Origin: Luminiphilus sp.
Lineage (GTDB): Bacteria; Pseudomonadota; Gammaproteobacteria; Pseudomonadales; Halieaceae
Assembly (NCBI GenBank): GCA_029242325.1
Contig: JAQWUD010000010.1
Span: 79,379-143,378 of the forward strand
Direction of reading: 5' to 3'
DNA: 64,000 bases
The notes beneath the pieces were generated by a model that did no database searches, had not been told where the DNA came from, and was given only the letters and a program-made list of their open reading frames with translations. This document shows, piece after piece, positions 1 through 9,079 of this stretch (positions within the stretch are counted from its first letter, which is position 1; each line of letters starts with the position of its first letter). Position numbers and translations under genes: made by a program.

Positions 1-609
1 CAAAAAACTCCCTTGCCGCGGCAGGTAACTGCCACCTCCGGCATTGAAACCGAACATGCACATAATACTGGGCACAATGCCGCTGATTTTCCGCAGAGCT
101 GTGAAAGCGTCAGCATAACCATCAAGGCCGCCCACCCCCGCGGGAATGTAGGCACCGGCAGAGTCATTCAGACCGACAAGAGGGATGCGTCGCTTCGCCG
201 CTAATTCGAATAACCGGGCGAGCTTTTCGCCGTTTGTGGCATCCATCGAGCCCGCACGCACCGTGAAATCGTGGCCATATACCGCTACATCTCGCCCATC
301 TATGGTCACCAGCGCAGTAACGAGTGACGCTCCGTCAAGATTCGGACCCCAATTTTGATAGAGGATATGTGGCTCCGAATCTGACAGAAAGCGGATGCGC
401 TCCCATACCGTCATCCGGCCTTTGATATGCTGTCGCTGTCTGCCGCTAGTCCCGGCGGCAATATAGGGCTTCCCGCGGAGCTCCACTCCACGCCGCAATG
501 TTGCTTCATACCGACCCTCGTTAGACGCCTCGACTGCAGGCGTGGCAAAGGGGTTTGTGAGAGACAGCCCCGGCACTGATGGAACCGGCTCTTCTTGACC
601 ATTTTTCAT
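1..609 (-). CDS. Acyl-CoA carboxylase carboxyltransferase subunit (N-terminal part, runs off window)
   Basis: The frame from ATG at 609 stays open to base 1 (203 codons), so the 3' part lies outside the window. The protein has the carboxyltransferase (crotonase-like) fold signatures: [13 protein letters not shown], a [12 protein letters not shown] segment, and the glycine-rich acyl-CoA/oxyanion segment [15 protein letters not shown] followed by [12 protein letters not shown]. These resemble the beta subunits of propionyl-, methylcrotonyl- and geranyl-CoA carboxylases and the glutaconyl-CoA decarboxylase alpha subunit. The GAGAG SD sits 7 bases before the ATG. The biotin carboxylase partner, which would fix the substrate, is not visible, so the acyl-CoA specificity is left open. 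Confidence 0.82.
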   Translation of the reverse strand, partial: MKNGQEEPVPSVPGLSLTNPFATPAVEASNEGRYEATLRRGVELRGKPYIAAGTSGRQRQHIKGRMTVWERIRFLSDSEPHILYQNWGPNLDGASLVTALVTIDGRDVAVYGHDFTVRAGSMDATNGEKLARLFELAAKRRIPLVGLNDSAGAYIPAGVGGLDGYADAFTALRKISGIVPSIMCMFGFNAGGGSYLPRQGSFL

Positions 610-699
610 GAATAAACTCTCAGGGTTGATGCGAGACGCGCGGTACAAGCGCGGCGGCGTGTGTGCATTGCCGATCCGCCTCTGTGCACAGGGCCTGAC

Positions 700-727
700 A
701 TTACTTATCCTTGCACCTAACTGTCAA
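700..727 (-). promoter_or_regulatory. Candidate sigma-70 promoter for the carboxyltransferase gene
   Basis: On the minus strand there is a perfect TTGACA (722-727) and, 16 bases on, AGTAAT (700-705), which matches four of six -10 positions. It lies about 90 bases upstream of the ATG at 609 in the divergent gap with pabB. Judged by eye only. Confidence 0.35.
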
Positions 728-756
728 TTTTTGCCACATTTTATATAGGGTTATTT

Positions 757-2082
757 ATGGCGCCAGTTGCGGATGTCATGTCGCTGCCGTTCAGTCGCTC
801 GCTTATCCGGTGGGCGGATCAATTTTTCCGCTTACCCGGCTTTGCTTACCTAGATAACGGCGGCCACTCTGATACTGCAGAGATTGAATTGCTCACCGCC
901 CTTCCGACGGAGATATTTCGGTTGCAGGAGTATTCGGGAGAACTGACAGAATGGATGACCGCAATTGAAGCAGCACTGGTTGAGGCTGATACCGCCGCAC
1001 CGGTGCTTGGCACCACGAATTTGTTTAACGGTAGCTTAGTGATCGGCAACCTTGACTACGATACCTCCGCATCACACCTGCTTGGGTCATCCTCTGAATC
1101 AGCACCTTATGCGGCTTTGTATCACTGGGTGATGGTGACCGATCTCAGGGTCGATAAAACCGAGATTCTGTTTCACCCCCAGTGCCCCACACACATTCGA
1201 GCGCGCGTTCTGAAAACCCTGGAGTCAGCCGATCGACCCTCACGCCCTCTCTTTGAACTCACAGCTCCTTTCTCACCTTCCATCTCTGCCGACGCGTATC
1301 GGGATGCCATCGCGCGCATCCACGAATATATTCTTGCAGGAGACTGCTATCAGGTGAACTTCGCACAGAGATTTGAGGCGCAGCTAAAAGGCGACACCTG
1401 GAGCGCCTATCGGGCAGCCAGAGAACACCTGGCCGGAGGGTTTTCGGGATTTCTTCGCCTGGACTCCGAGCACTCAATACTCTCTTTGTCACCCGAGCGG
1501 TTTTTGACCATTCACGAGAACGTCGTGACCACCCAGCCAATCAAAGGAACCGCCCCGCGCCACCACGACGCTGCCAGAGACACAGCGCTGGCTCAGGCGC
1601 TATTGGAATCGCAAAAGGATCGGGCTGAAAACGTGATGATTACGGATTTACTCCGGAATGATCTTGGCCAATTCTGTCTGCCGGGAAGCGTCTCGGTAAA
1701 CGAACTGTGCGGCCTACACAGCTTCAGCACCGTCCACCACCTGATCAGTACGGTCGAGGGGAAATTGCGGCCTGGTATCAGTCCCGGCCAGATTTTACTC
1801 GCCACCTCTCCTGGCGGCTCCATCACCGGCGCACCAAAAAGGCGTGCCGTAGAAATCATTGCGGAACTGGAGTCACATCCGAGGGGCGCCTACTGCGGAT
1901 CACTATTCGTCATGGCCGGAACGCACTTTCTGCAGAGCAGCATCGCCATCAGAACCCTTGAAGCGCATGGCGAAACATTAGTTTGCTGGGGCGGAGGCGG
2001 CATTACAGCCAGCTCACAGTGGAAGGCCGAGTATCAGGAAACGCTGGATAAAGTAGGGCCTATTATGGCTGCGGTGAAATAG
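757..2082 (+). CDS. pabB: Aminodeoxychorismate synthase component I
   Basis: Converts chorismate plus ammonia to 4-amino-4-deoxychorismate for p-aminobenzoate and folate synthesis. The 441-residue protein has the chorismate-binding domain in its C-terminal two thirds: QPIKGTAPR near residue 260, ENVMITDLLRNDLG near 290, and GGSITGAPKRRAVEII near 353. The PIKGT lysine is the residue that separates PabB from anthranilate synthase TrpE, and the length is typical of PabB (about 450). The glutaminase partner PabA is not in the window. The start at 757 has only a weak AGGGT SD; ATG 778 is an alternative. Confidence 0.88.
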   Translation: MAPVADVMSLPFSRSLIRWADQFFRLPGFAYLDNGGHSDTAEIELLTALPTEIFRLQEYSGELTEWMTAIEAALVEADTAAPVLGTTNLFNGSLVIGNLDYDTSASHLLGSSSESAPYAALYHWVMVTDLRVDKTEILFHPQCPTHIRARVLKTLESADRPSRPLFELTAPFSPSISADAYRDAIARIHEYILAGDCYQVNFAQRFEAQLKGDTWSAYRAAREHLAGGFSGFLRLDSEHSILSLSPERFLTIHENVVTTQPIKGTAPRHHDAARDTALAQALLESQKDRAENVMITDLLRNDLGQFCLPGSVSVNELCGLHSFSTVHHLISTVEGKLRPGISPGQILLATSPGGSITGAPKRRAVEIIAELESHPRGAYCGSLFVMAGTHFLQSSIAIRTLEAHGETLVCWGGGGITASSQWKAEYQETLDKVGPIMAAVK

Positions 2083-2087
2083 CCGCA

Positions 2088-3062
2088 TTAGTGCTCGGGT
2101 AGCTCTATCCCCTCATAAAGGGCCACCCGCTCGGACAGCTTTGTCCTCGACAGGGCCTCCTGCACCAGCTCACGACCCAAATGAGGCGCCAGCTCATGAA
2201 TGAAATCGTGCATATATCCGCGCAGAAACGTTCCTTTTCGGAAGCCAAGACTGGTGACTGAGTTGGCAAAGAGATGAGAAGCGTCAATCTTGATCAGATC
2301 CGTGTCGGCTTCCGGGTCATAGGCCATGCCTGCAATCAAGCCGACCCCTAGCCCAAGACGCACATACGTTTTGATGACATCCGCGTCGACTGCGGTAAAA
2401 ACCAGCTTGGGTACCAGACCGCGGTCCTGAAAGGCCTCATCGAGCTTGGAGCGTCCCGTAAATCCGGTCGTGTAAGTCACTATAGGGTGGTCGGCAATAG
2501 CTTCTAAGGAGCAATGATCGAGCGACACCAGAGGATGCCCTATGGGCACTACCACACACCGATTCCAGCGGTAGCAGGGCAGCGTCACGAGGCTGGAAAC
2601 CTGATTCAGCGCCTCGGTGGCAATCACAAAATCAACCTCGCCATCCGCTGCCATCTGAGCGACCTGAGGCGGTGTACCTTGCTTCATGACCAGATTGACG
2701 TCTGGATACTGGGTCATAAACCGCTGGATCACCTCGGGTAATACGTAGCGCGCCTGCGTGTGAGTCGTTGCGATGGAGAGCGTGCCGGACGTCTCGTCTG
2801 AAAATTCCTGCCCGACGCGCTTTATCGAATCAGCCGTACGCAGGATCTCTCCAGCCAGGTCCAGTATGACCTCGCCCGCTGGGGTGACGTGGGTTAAGTG
2901 CTTCCCGCTGCGTGCGAAGATCTCTACCCCCAACTCGTCCTCAAGCAAACGAATCTGTTTACTGATACCGGGCTGGGAGGTGAACAAGCTCTGCGCTGTA
3001 GCTGACACGTTCAAATCGTGGTGTGCTACCTCCCAGATATAACGTAACTGCTGCAGCTTCAA
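2088..3062 (-). CDS. cysB: LysR-type regulator CysB
   Basis: Master activator of cysteine and sulfur-assimilation genes, responding to O-acetylserine. The winged helix covers residues 1-60 (KLQQLRYIWEVA, then FTSQPGISKQIRLLEDELG and FARSGKHLTHVTPAGE) and is nearly identical to enterobacterial CysB; a substrate-binding domain follows. The open frame reaches ATG 3092 (334 residues, preceded by GGGGAG), but the CysB N-terminus begins MKLQQLRYI. A TTG at 3062, with GAGG 8 bases upstream, gives exactly that start and 324 residues, the usual CysB length. I prefer TTG 3062 but cannot exclude the 10-residue extension. The gene converges with pabB, 5 bases away. Confidence 0.9.
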   Translation of the reverse strand: MKLQQLRYIWEVAHHDLNVSATAQSLFTSQPGISKQIRLLEDELGVEIFARSGKHLTHVTPAGEVILDLAGEILRTADSIKRVGQEFSDETSGTLSIATTHTQARYVLPEVIQRFMTQYPDVNLVMKQGTPPQVAQMAADGEVDFVIATEALNQVSSLVTLPCYRWNRCVVVPIGHPLVSLDHCSLEAIADHPIVTYTTGFTGRSKLDEAFQDRGLVPKLVFTAVDADVIKTYVRLGLGVGLIAGMAYDPEADTDLIKIDASHLFANSVTSLGFRKGTFLRGYMHDFIHELAPHLGRELVQEALSRTKLSERVALYEGIELPEH

Positions 3063-3151
3063 AGTAGAGCGCCTCGGCGGCCGCTGACCCATAAAAACAC
3101 TACTCCCCTTTTTCCTGAGTTACCACAGCGGGGTAATTAATTTTTGAATTC

Positions 3152-4066
3152 TTATGCCATTTCGGGACCATTATTGGCTACCCCGTGGGGCACATGGCCC
3201 GTCGGCACATGGCTAGCAGCGTCATTGCAATGTACTTTCTGGTCATCAAAAAAAACGTCTGCACGATAGGCCCTTAAAAACTCGGTTTTATTCAACCCTC
3301 CCAAGAAAATAGACTCGTCGAGGCGGATGTCCCACGCCCGCAAGGTCCTGATCACCCGCTCATGCGCCGGAGCGGAACGTGCGGTCACCAGGGCTGTGCG
3401 AATCGGTGGATGAGCCGCGGGAAGAGCCTGCTGCAGACGCTGGAGCGCACCCAGAAAATTCTTGAAAGGTCCACCCATTAAAGGCTGCTTTCGCGCAGCA
3501 TCCTCGCTCGCCGAAAACGCATCAAGCCCCTCTGACTTGTATATGCGCTCAGCCTCGTCAGAAAACAATACTGCATCGCCGTCGAAAGCAAAGCGCAGCT
3601 GACCATCATCAACCTGACCAGAAGCCCTGGATACCAGCGTCGCTGCAGCGACACCATTGTCTAGCGCCACACGCACATCCTCGCCTTCAGCAGACAGAAA
3701 TAGCTGGCAACCAAAGGCTTTGATGTAGCGCCATGGCGCCTCACCGCCGCAAAAGGCAGCGCGAGTAATATTCAGGCCATAGTGCTCTATCGAATTAAAC
3801 ACCCTGAGCCCCGTATCGGCGCTGTTCCGAGACAGCAGGATCACTTCTATACCGAGGGGATCGGGAAGTTCTGCATTCAGCGCAAGCAGCTTCTTGACCA
3901 TTGGAAAGGCCTGGCCGGGCGGAAGCACATCCTCTTCCTTATCGATTTGATAGTTCGAGTAAGCCTCTAAACCCTGCTCCTCAAAGATCCGGTGGGCGTC
4001 ATCCAAATCGAACAACGCCCGCGAGGAGATCGCAATCACCAGTTTCTCGGTATGACTTTCCGCCAT
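3152..4066 (-). CDS. Cytosolic 5'-nucleotidase (5-nucleotidase family)
   Basis: Predicted to dephosphorylate nucleoside 5'-monophosphates in the cytoplasm. The 304-residue protein looks like the prokaryotic members of the NT5C1 family: VIAISSRALFDLDDAH near the N-terminus, IEVILLSRNSADTGLRVFNSIEHYG near residue 75, and a haloacid-dehalogenase-like core ending in FLGGLNKTEFLRAYRADVFFDDQ. The canonical first aspartate appears as SRALFDLDD. Its ATG (4066) is 5 bases upstream of the AGCS gene's stop, so in transcriptional order it follows that gene and is probably cotranscribed. The physiological substrate is unknown. Confidence 0.8.
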   Translation of the reverse strand: MAESHTEKLVIAISSRALFDLDDAHRIFEEQGLEAYSNYQIDKEEDVLPPGQAFPMVKKLLALNAELPDPLGIEVILLSRNSADTGLRVFNSIEHYGLNITRAAFCGGEAPWRYIKAFGCQLFLSAEGEDVRVALDNGVAAATLVSRASGQVDDGQLRFAFDGDAVLFSDEAERIYKSEGLDAFSASEDAARKQPLMGGPFKNFLGALQRLQQALPAAHPPIRTALVTARSAPAHERVIRTLRAWDIRLDESIFLGGLNKTEFLRAYRADVFFDDQKVHCNDAASHVPTGHVPHGVANNGPEMA

Positions 4067-4071
4067 GCCTG

Positions 4072-5424
4072 CTAGGCCTCTCTCTGAGAAGATGCTCGCC
4101 CGGAAAAATATTCCTTGGATAGCTTAAAAACGACCGGCGACAGCAACAAAAGCGCAATTAAATTGGGAATGGCCATAAAGGCATTCAGTGTATCGGCTAT
4201 TAACCAAATCAGACCCAAATCTGTGCCGGCGCCAACGGGGATGGCGAGCACCCACAGCACACGAAATGGCAGGATCCCTCTGGTACCAAAGAGATATACG
4301 ACACACCGCTCACCATAAAAGGACCAGCCAATCATAGTCGTCGTGGCAAACAGTACTACCCCCACCGTGACCACAAGCTCCCCACCTGGAATCGCCGAAC
4401 CAAAGGCCATCGCTGTCAAACTTGCGCCCGATACGCCCGATTCCAATACGCCAGTTAGCATGATGACAAGACCCGTCATCGTGCAAACAATGAGCGTATC
4501 GATGAAGGTGCCCAGCATCGCCACCAGCCCCTGCTCTACCGGCTCATTTGTCTGGGCGGCGGCGTGAGCGATTGGAGCACTGCCAAGGCCGGCCTCGTTC
4601 GAAAAAATTCCCCTTGCAACGCCAAACCTTATCGCCGCCCATACACTTGCGCCGGCGAAGCCGCCTGCAGCAGACGCGCCGCTAAACGCACTCCCGACAA
4701 TCGTGCCAAGCGCAGCGGGAACCTGCTCAACGTTCAATGCAATCACAACGCCGCTCATCAGCACATAGGCGATAGCCATCAGTGGCACTACGGCGCTCGC
4801 GGTGGCCGCGATTCTCTGGATACCCCCGAGTATGACCGCGCCGACCACTACCATCAGCACCACACCCGTCACGGCCCAAGGCACCTGAAACTGATCTCCC
4901 AGCACTTGCGCCACTGAGTTGGACTGAACCGTGTTGGCCAAGCCAAAACCCGCCATACTGCCAAACAATGCAAACGCACCGCCTAAAAGAGCGAAGCGCG
5001 GACCGAGTCCATTACGGATGTAATACATCGGGCCACCACTATATCCGCCGCGATCATCCCGTTCTCGGTAGCGGACCGCGAGCACCGCTTCCGCATATTT
5101 CATGGCCATACCAAATAGCGCGGTCAACCACATCCAGAACAGCGCGCCCGGCCCACCCAAAGTAATCGCTGTCGCAACACCAGCGATATTTCCCGTACCA
5201 ATCGTGGCACTCAATGACGTCATCAACGCGCGAAAAGGGGGAATATCTCCCTCGCCGTTGCCACTAAATCCGCGCATTAACAATTGAAAGGCAAATACGA
5301 TGCGCCGCCAAGTAAGAAACCCTAGCCCCAGCGTGAGGAACACGCCCGTGCCCAGCAGTAGAATCTGCATCGGCACGCCCCAGGCCCATTCATTGATCTT
5401 GGTTACAAAGGCTTCCATCAGCAC
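4072..5424 (-). CDS. AGCS-family sodium:alanine/glycine symporter
   Basis: Inner-membrane Na+-driven uptake of small neutral amino acids. The 450-residue protein is built from about ten hydrophobic segments and carries family motifs: ATIGTGNIAGVATAI near residue 75, GGPGALFWMWLTALFGMA, GGYSGGPMYYIRNGLG near 130, and SNEAGLGSAPIAHAAA near 270. The GTG at 5424 is 5 bases after GAGGG, while ATG 5418 is 11 after it; either could be used. It lies between the 5'-nucleotidase and the D-cysteine desulfhydrase-like gene on the same strand, so D- or L-alanine, glycine or serine are reasonable substrates, but specificity cannot be read. Confidence 0.88.
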   Translation of the reverse strand: MLMEAFVTKINEWAWGVPMQILLLGTGVFLTLGLGFLTWRRIVFAFQLLMRGFSGNGEGDIPPFRALMTSLSATIGTGNIAGVATAITLGGPGALFWMWLTALFGMAMKYAEAVLAVRYRERDDRGGYSGGPMYYIRNGLGPRFALLGGAFALFGSMAGFGLANTVQSNSVAQVLGDQFQVPWAVTGVVLMVVVGAVILGGIQRIAATASAVVPLMAIAYVLMSGVVIALNVEQVPAALGTIVGSAFSGASAAGGFAGASVWAAIRFGVARGIFSNEAGLGSAPIAHAAAQTNEPVEQGLVAMLGTFIDTLIVCTMTGLVIMLTGVLESGVSGASLTAMAFGSAIPGGELVVTVGVVLFATTTMIGWSFYGERCVVYLFGTRGILPFRVLWVLAIPVGAGTDLGLIWLIADTLNAFMAIPNLIALLLLSPVVFKLSKEYFSGRASSQREA

Positions 5425-5538
5425 TCAATCCCTCAATGGCTATCGCGGCTCAGGGTATCAGGTAACCGTGAGAAGCCGCAGAGACATCGCGCCGTGTGAG
5501 AGCATGTTACGTACAACGGACGCCCTGCACCTGCGGCC

Positions 5539-6576
5539 CTAGTGTCCCCGCCTCTCCGGCTGGACTGATCGTATGGCGCACATGAGCTCCTCCTGATGTG
5601 AGAACAGGCCAAATACGCCACCCGTGTGGACAAAAATAATGTCGTCGACGCCGTCATAGAAGCCCGCTTGAATATCGCTCAGTAGCCCCTCGAATGCTTT
5701 AGCGGTATAAACAGGGTCAAGTACGACGCCCTCAAGACGCGCCAGCTCAGCGATCAGTTCATAGGTCGAGGCATTCGCGAGCCCGTAGCCCGCCCCTACA
5801 GAGTGGTCTCGTGTTTCTGGCACCAGCGCAATATTGGGTAGGCTTGGCCAGCGCTCAACTGAGGATGCCCAGTCGGTTGCTACACGCCGATTGAACCAGG
5901 TGGCATCATCGCATACCGCATAGCCAATAACCCGAAGAGGCAAATTGAACATTGCCGCCCCAGCCGTCAGCCCTGTCTGAGTGCCAGCGGATCCCGTCGC
6001 GACTGCCACTACCGCAGAGGTGACATCATTCTCCAAAAGATCCCGTCCAAGTTCTTCCGCGGCAGAGATGTAACCCCACACGCCCAGGCTGTCGCTCCCG
6101 CCAGTAGGAATCATCAGCGCAGGTCGCCCCTGCGTTCGAAACGCTTCTTCGAGGTGACGATATGTGGACTTCAGCTGCCTGCCCCACTCGGCAGCAGGCA
6201 ATACTTCGTAGGTGGCACCCGCGAGCATATCCAGTAACAGATTGCCCGTCGCGGCGGCGTCTCGCTCATCTGCGCGCAAAACAAGGTGACACTCAAGGCC
6301 TAACTGCGCCGCCACCAGGGCAGTGGCTCTGCAGTGATTGCTTTGCACACCACCGCAGGTCACCAGCGTTCGATAGCCCTTTGCCAGTGCATAGGCACCT
6401 ATGAACTCCAGCTTGCGGATTTTGTTTCCGGTGAGCACAGAGCCAGTGAGATCGTCACGCTTGATCCACAGCCGCTTTCCGTATCCCCATCTCTCGGTGG
6501 CACGGGCCATGAGCGTAAAAGGTGTTGGGGACCGCGCCAAATTCAGGCGCGGTGGATACTCAATTGGACTCGACAC
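5539..6576 (-). CDS. PLP enzyme of the D-cysteine desulfhydrase / ACC deaminase family
   Basis: Fold-type II PLP enzyme predicted to split D-cysteine (or 1-aminocyclopropane-1-carboxylate) into a keto acid and ammonia, with sulfide from cysteine. The N-terminus YPPRLNLARSPTPF is family-typical. LTGNKIRKLEF (about residue 55) holds the PLP lysine, CGGVQSNHCRATA (about 80) the substrate loop, and VAVATGSAGTQTG the phosphate-binding loop. No ATG is available at the 5' end. GTG 6576 overlaps the end of yajC by 17 bases, and TTG 6579 is the longer option; neither has a clear SD, so translation may depend on ribosomes finishing yajC. Desulfhydrase versus deaminase cannot be settled by eye. Confidence 0.82.
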   Translation of the reverse strand: MSSPIEYPPRLNLARSPTPFTLMARATERWGYGKRLWIKRDDLTGSVLTGNKIRKLEFIGAYALAKGYRTLVTCGGVQSNHCRATALVAAQLGLECHLVLRADERDAAATGNLLLDMLAGATYEVLPAAEWGRQLKSTYRHLEEAFRTQGRPALMIPTGGSDSLGVWGYISAAEELGRDLLENDVTSAVVAVATGSAGTQTGLTAGAAMFNLPLRVIGYAVCDDATWFNRRVATDWASSVERWPSLPNIALVPETRDHSVGAGYGLANASTYELIAELARLEGVVLDPVYTAKAFEGLLSDIQAGFYDGVDDIIFVHTGGVFGLFSHQEELMCAIRSVQPERRGH

Positions 6577-6901
6577 CAACGGATTTCAGCGTGCCCTTGG
6601 GCAACACCGACGTCACATGGATTTTTTGAAACTTGAGCTCGACGTTATTCCCCACGGAAAGGATGAGAAAACTCTCGTCGAGGCCGCTGATCTTTCCCAG
6701 CATGCCCGATGACAAGGCAACCTCATCACCTTTTTTGAGTGCACCCACCATCGCAGCATGCTCCTTCTGACGTTTCCGCTGTGGCCGAATAGTTGTGAAA
6801 TACATAAACAGCAATATGCCAACCATCATAAGAGGCAGGAAAAAACCCCCTCCCTGAGGCGGCTGGTCCGCTGCTTGCGCGTAAGCTTGGGGTATCAACA
6901 T
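6560..6901 (-). CDS. yajC: Sec translocase accessory subunit YajC
   Basis: Small inner-membrane protein associated with SecDF in the holotranslocon. It has 113 residues: a short N-terminus with an Ala-Gln-rich stretch, one transmembrane helix (FLPLMMVGILLFMYF, residues 21-35), the hallmark TIRPQRKRQKEH directly after it, and a small soluble domain with KKGDEVALSSGMLGKI. Unlike the usual tgt-yajC-secD-secF arrangement, it sits alone, 135 bases downstream of exonuclease III and overlapping the next gene. This may be the only yajC, relocated, or a second copy. Confidence 0.9.
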   Translation of the reverse strand: MLIPQAYAQAADQPPQGGGFFLPLMMVGILLFMYFTTIRPQRKRQKEHAAMVGALKKGDEVALSSGMLGKISGLDESFLILSVGNNVELKFQKIHVTSVLPKGTLKSVGVESN

Positions 6902-7036
6902 TTGGAGTCCTCTCCCTTCAAGGTGGCGTCACTCTAAGGCCTGCGTTCAAATACAACAACCAGGCGCTCTGATGCCAACCGGAGCACTGCCCCGATATCC
7001 GCCCTCACTCCCGCTCGTGTAGCGTGGCAAGACGGC

Positions 7037-7807
7037 TCAAAGCTGGAAGTCTATCGTCAGCGGCGCATGATCGGAAAACCTTTCCTCCCGGTAAATCGAT
7101 TGCTCTAGGCCGGCCCCGGACAAACCAGGAGTGACGAGCATATAGTCCAACCTCCATCCCACATTGTTGCTCCAAGCCTGTCCACGGTTTGACCACCAGG
7201 TGTAGAGGTCTGGCTCAGAGGTGATCTCCCGAAAAATATCTACCCACTTCTGTTCATTATAGATGCGGTCTAACCACGCTCTCTCATGCGGCATAAATCC
7301 TGAATTTTTTTGGTTGGCGCGCCAATTCCTCAAATCAACGTTTTGATGACAGGTGTTCCAATCCGCGCAGATGATGAATTCTCTGCGCTTGCGCCGGAGT
7401 GCCGCTAAATGGCTGAAAAAAGGGCCCATAAAGCCATTTTTGCGCGCCTGGGCAGCATCAGAGGAGGATCCCGACGGGACATACAGCGAGACCACGCTCA
7501 GACCGGGGAAGTCAACTTGTATATACCGGCCTTCAGTATCGACAATTTCCCAGTCCAGACGGGTTGTGACCTTCTCTGGCTTCTCCTTGCAAAAAATGGC
7601 GGTGCCCGCATACCCCGGTCGATCCGCCTCGTTATAAAAGCAGTGATACCCCTCAGGGTAGAAAATATCATCGGTGAGTTGTTCTTCCTTTGCTTTGATC
7701 TCCTGAATGCAGACGACATCGGCGTTTTGCTTTGCTAACCAAGCAAAAAAACCCTTCCTCGCAGCCGCGCGGATCCCATTGGTGTTGCAGGTAATCACTC
7801 GGTACAT
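7037..7807 (-). CDS. xth: Exodeoxyribonuclease III (AP endonuclease)
   Basis: Mg2+-dependent AP endonuclease and 3'-5' exonuclease for base-excision repair. The 256-residue protein has all the endonuclease/exonuclease/phosphatase motifs: ITCNTNGIRAA at the N-terminus, VVCIQEIKAKEEQL (catalytic Glu), SLYVPSG, the CADWNTCHQNVDLRN metal and nucleophile segment, and the C-terminal RLDYMLV and FSDHAPLTIDF (catalytic Asp-His). Length is typical of ExoA/XthA. It starts at ATG 7807, and the 229 bases separating it from the divergent formyltransferase gene must hold its promoter. Confidence 0.93.
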   Translation of the reverse strand: MYRVITCNTNGIRAAARKGFFAWLAKQNADVVCIQEIKAKEEQLTDDIFYPEGYHCFYNEADRPGYAGTAIFCKEKPEKVTTRLDWEIVDTEGRYIQVDFPGLSVVSLYVPSGSSSDAAQARKNGFMGPFFSHLAALRRKRREFIICADWNTCHQNVDLRNWRANQKNSGFMPHERAWLDRIYNEQKWVDIFREITSEPDLYTWWSNRGQAWSNNVGWRLDYMLVTPGLSGAGLEQSIYREERFSDHAPLTIDFQL

Positions 7808-8036
7808 CTGTCTCAGTGTCCACTTGTGGCGAGCCGCCGGTGAGGGGAGTCAACCAAACATTCAAATTGAGCACAACCAAGCAAGCGAGCGGCGTAAAGC
7901 TGCCAGTAGGTTTACGATCGATGATAGAAACAACCTTGTGGGCAGCTTTAAGACTGCACTCGGAGCTGCTGATCACTGGATTCACGGTCCGCTCGAACCT
8001 ACACTACTGGCTGAAAGCTGTCCGAGCACCACTGCT

Positions 8037-8849
8037 ATGCACATTACGCTGCTGATCAATCGTGATCTCGCCAGCAATGTTGCGCTGAACTACCTGTTAC
8101 CAGCTCTAAGTACAGCGCATGAACTCACCGTTTATTACTCTGAGCGAGTTGGCCAACCGCCAAGCGAGCATGCGCTGGCGACATTGGCGTTCTTTGAGCA
8201 AACGCTGCCAAATGAAATTTTATATCCCCTCTTTGACGCGCGCCAGCAACAGGGTCCTCTAAGGACCTTTGAGGCACTCGCGCGGTATCTACAGTGTCCA
8301 ATGCAATGCCTCAATGACCCCAATAGCCTAGAGGGTTTAGCGCTACTCAGAGCGCACTCACCTGATCTTCTGCTGACGATCCGCTACGGGCGCATTCTCC
8401 AGCAAGCCGCGATCGATATCGCTGGACTCGGGGTGCTCAATCTACACTCAGGCAAGCTGCCCAATTACCGCGGCGTCATGGCCACTTTCCAAGCGATGAA
8501 GGCCGGGGACCCGGAGCTCTACTCCACCGTTCACTGGATCGAAAACGCCACGATCGATACCGGCCGGATCGTGACGATTCAGGGTATAGCCCGTGCCCCT
8601 GACTCATGCTACTTGATGAACGTAGTCGGCCTATATCCCAGCGGCTGCGAGGCTCTCATCTTGGCAGTAAGGGCATTGACGGCTGGCGCGCCACTTGTCG
8701 CATCACCTGCGCCCCGCCAGGGCCAGTACTACTCGTTTCCGGACGCGAAAGCGTTGAGGGAGTTCCATGACGCGGGGCTACGCTTAGTCGACCACCGTGC
8801 GCTTGCGCACTTTTTAAACAACTATCGGTCCTTACCTCAGAGCCAATGA
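8037..8849 (+). CDS. Stand-alone formyltransferase-fold protein
   Basis: Resembles the N-terminal catalytic domain of methionyl-tRNA formyltransferase and related 10-formyl-THF-dependent enzymes, with the signature GVLNLHSGKLPNYRGVMATFQAM and, further on, STVHWIENATIDTGRIV. The frame is open from 7707, but the first part has no protein character; ATG 8037 begins MHITLLINRDLASN, a plausible first beta strand, giving 270 residues. The Asn-His-Asp triad is only partly matched: the HSGKLPNYRG histidine and the DTG aspartate are present. The C-terminal tRNA-binding domain of Fmt is absent. The formyl acceptor is unknown; nucleotide-sugar amines or other amines are typical for such proteins. Confidence 0.75.
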   Translation: MHITLLINRDLASNVALNYLLPALSTAHELTVYYSERVGQPPSEHALATLAFFEQTLPNEILYPLFDARQQQGPLRTFEALARYLQCPMQCLNDPNSLEGLALLRAHSPDLLLTIRYGRILQQAAIDIAGLGVLNLHSGKLPNYRGVMATFQAMKAGDPELYSTVHWIENATIDTGRIVTIQGIARAPDSCYLMNVVGLYPSGCEALILAVRALTAGAPLVASPAPRQGQYYSFPDAKALREFHDAGLRLVDHRALAHFLNNYRSLPQSQ

Positions 8850-9058
8850 GAGTCCGCCACCCAGTGAGCACGGATACAACGGCAATTCCGGCGCAATAAC
8901 GCCCTATAAAAATGTTGCATTACGCATTTAATGTCCGGAATTAACTCGCTTCAGCCCAATAAACTGCCTCTTACCACCCCTTTTTTATATAATTAAATTA
9001 TTGTTTTGTATGGTTTTAAATTTTTATTAGCTGAACCAGAAAACGCCACTTGACTTTT

Positions 9059-9073
9059 GTTGCATATTGCAAC
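9059..9073. promoter_or_regulatory. Perfect inverted repeat GTTGCA-TAT-TGCAAC
   Basis: A 6-base perfect palindrome with a 3-base spacer lies just after a TTGACT (9050-9055) that could be a -35 element and directly upstream of the candidate sRNA. It could be an operator; the factor is unknown. The -10 position 17 bases after TTGACT (CACTCT) is a poor match, which would suit an activated promoter. Confidence 0.35.
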
Positions 9074-9079
9074 ACTCTA

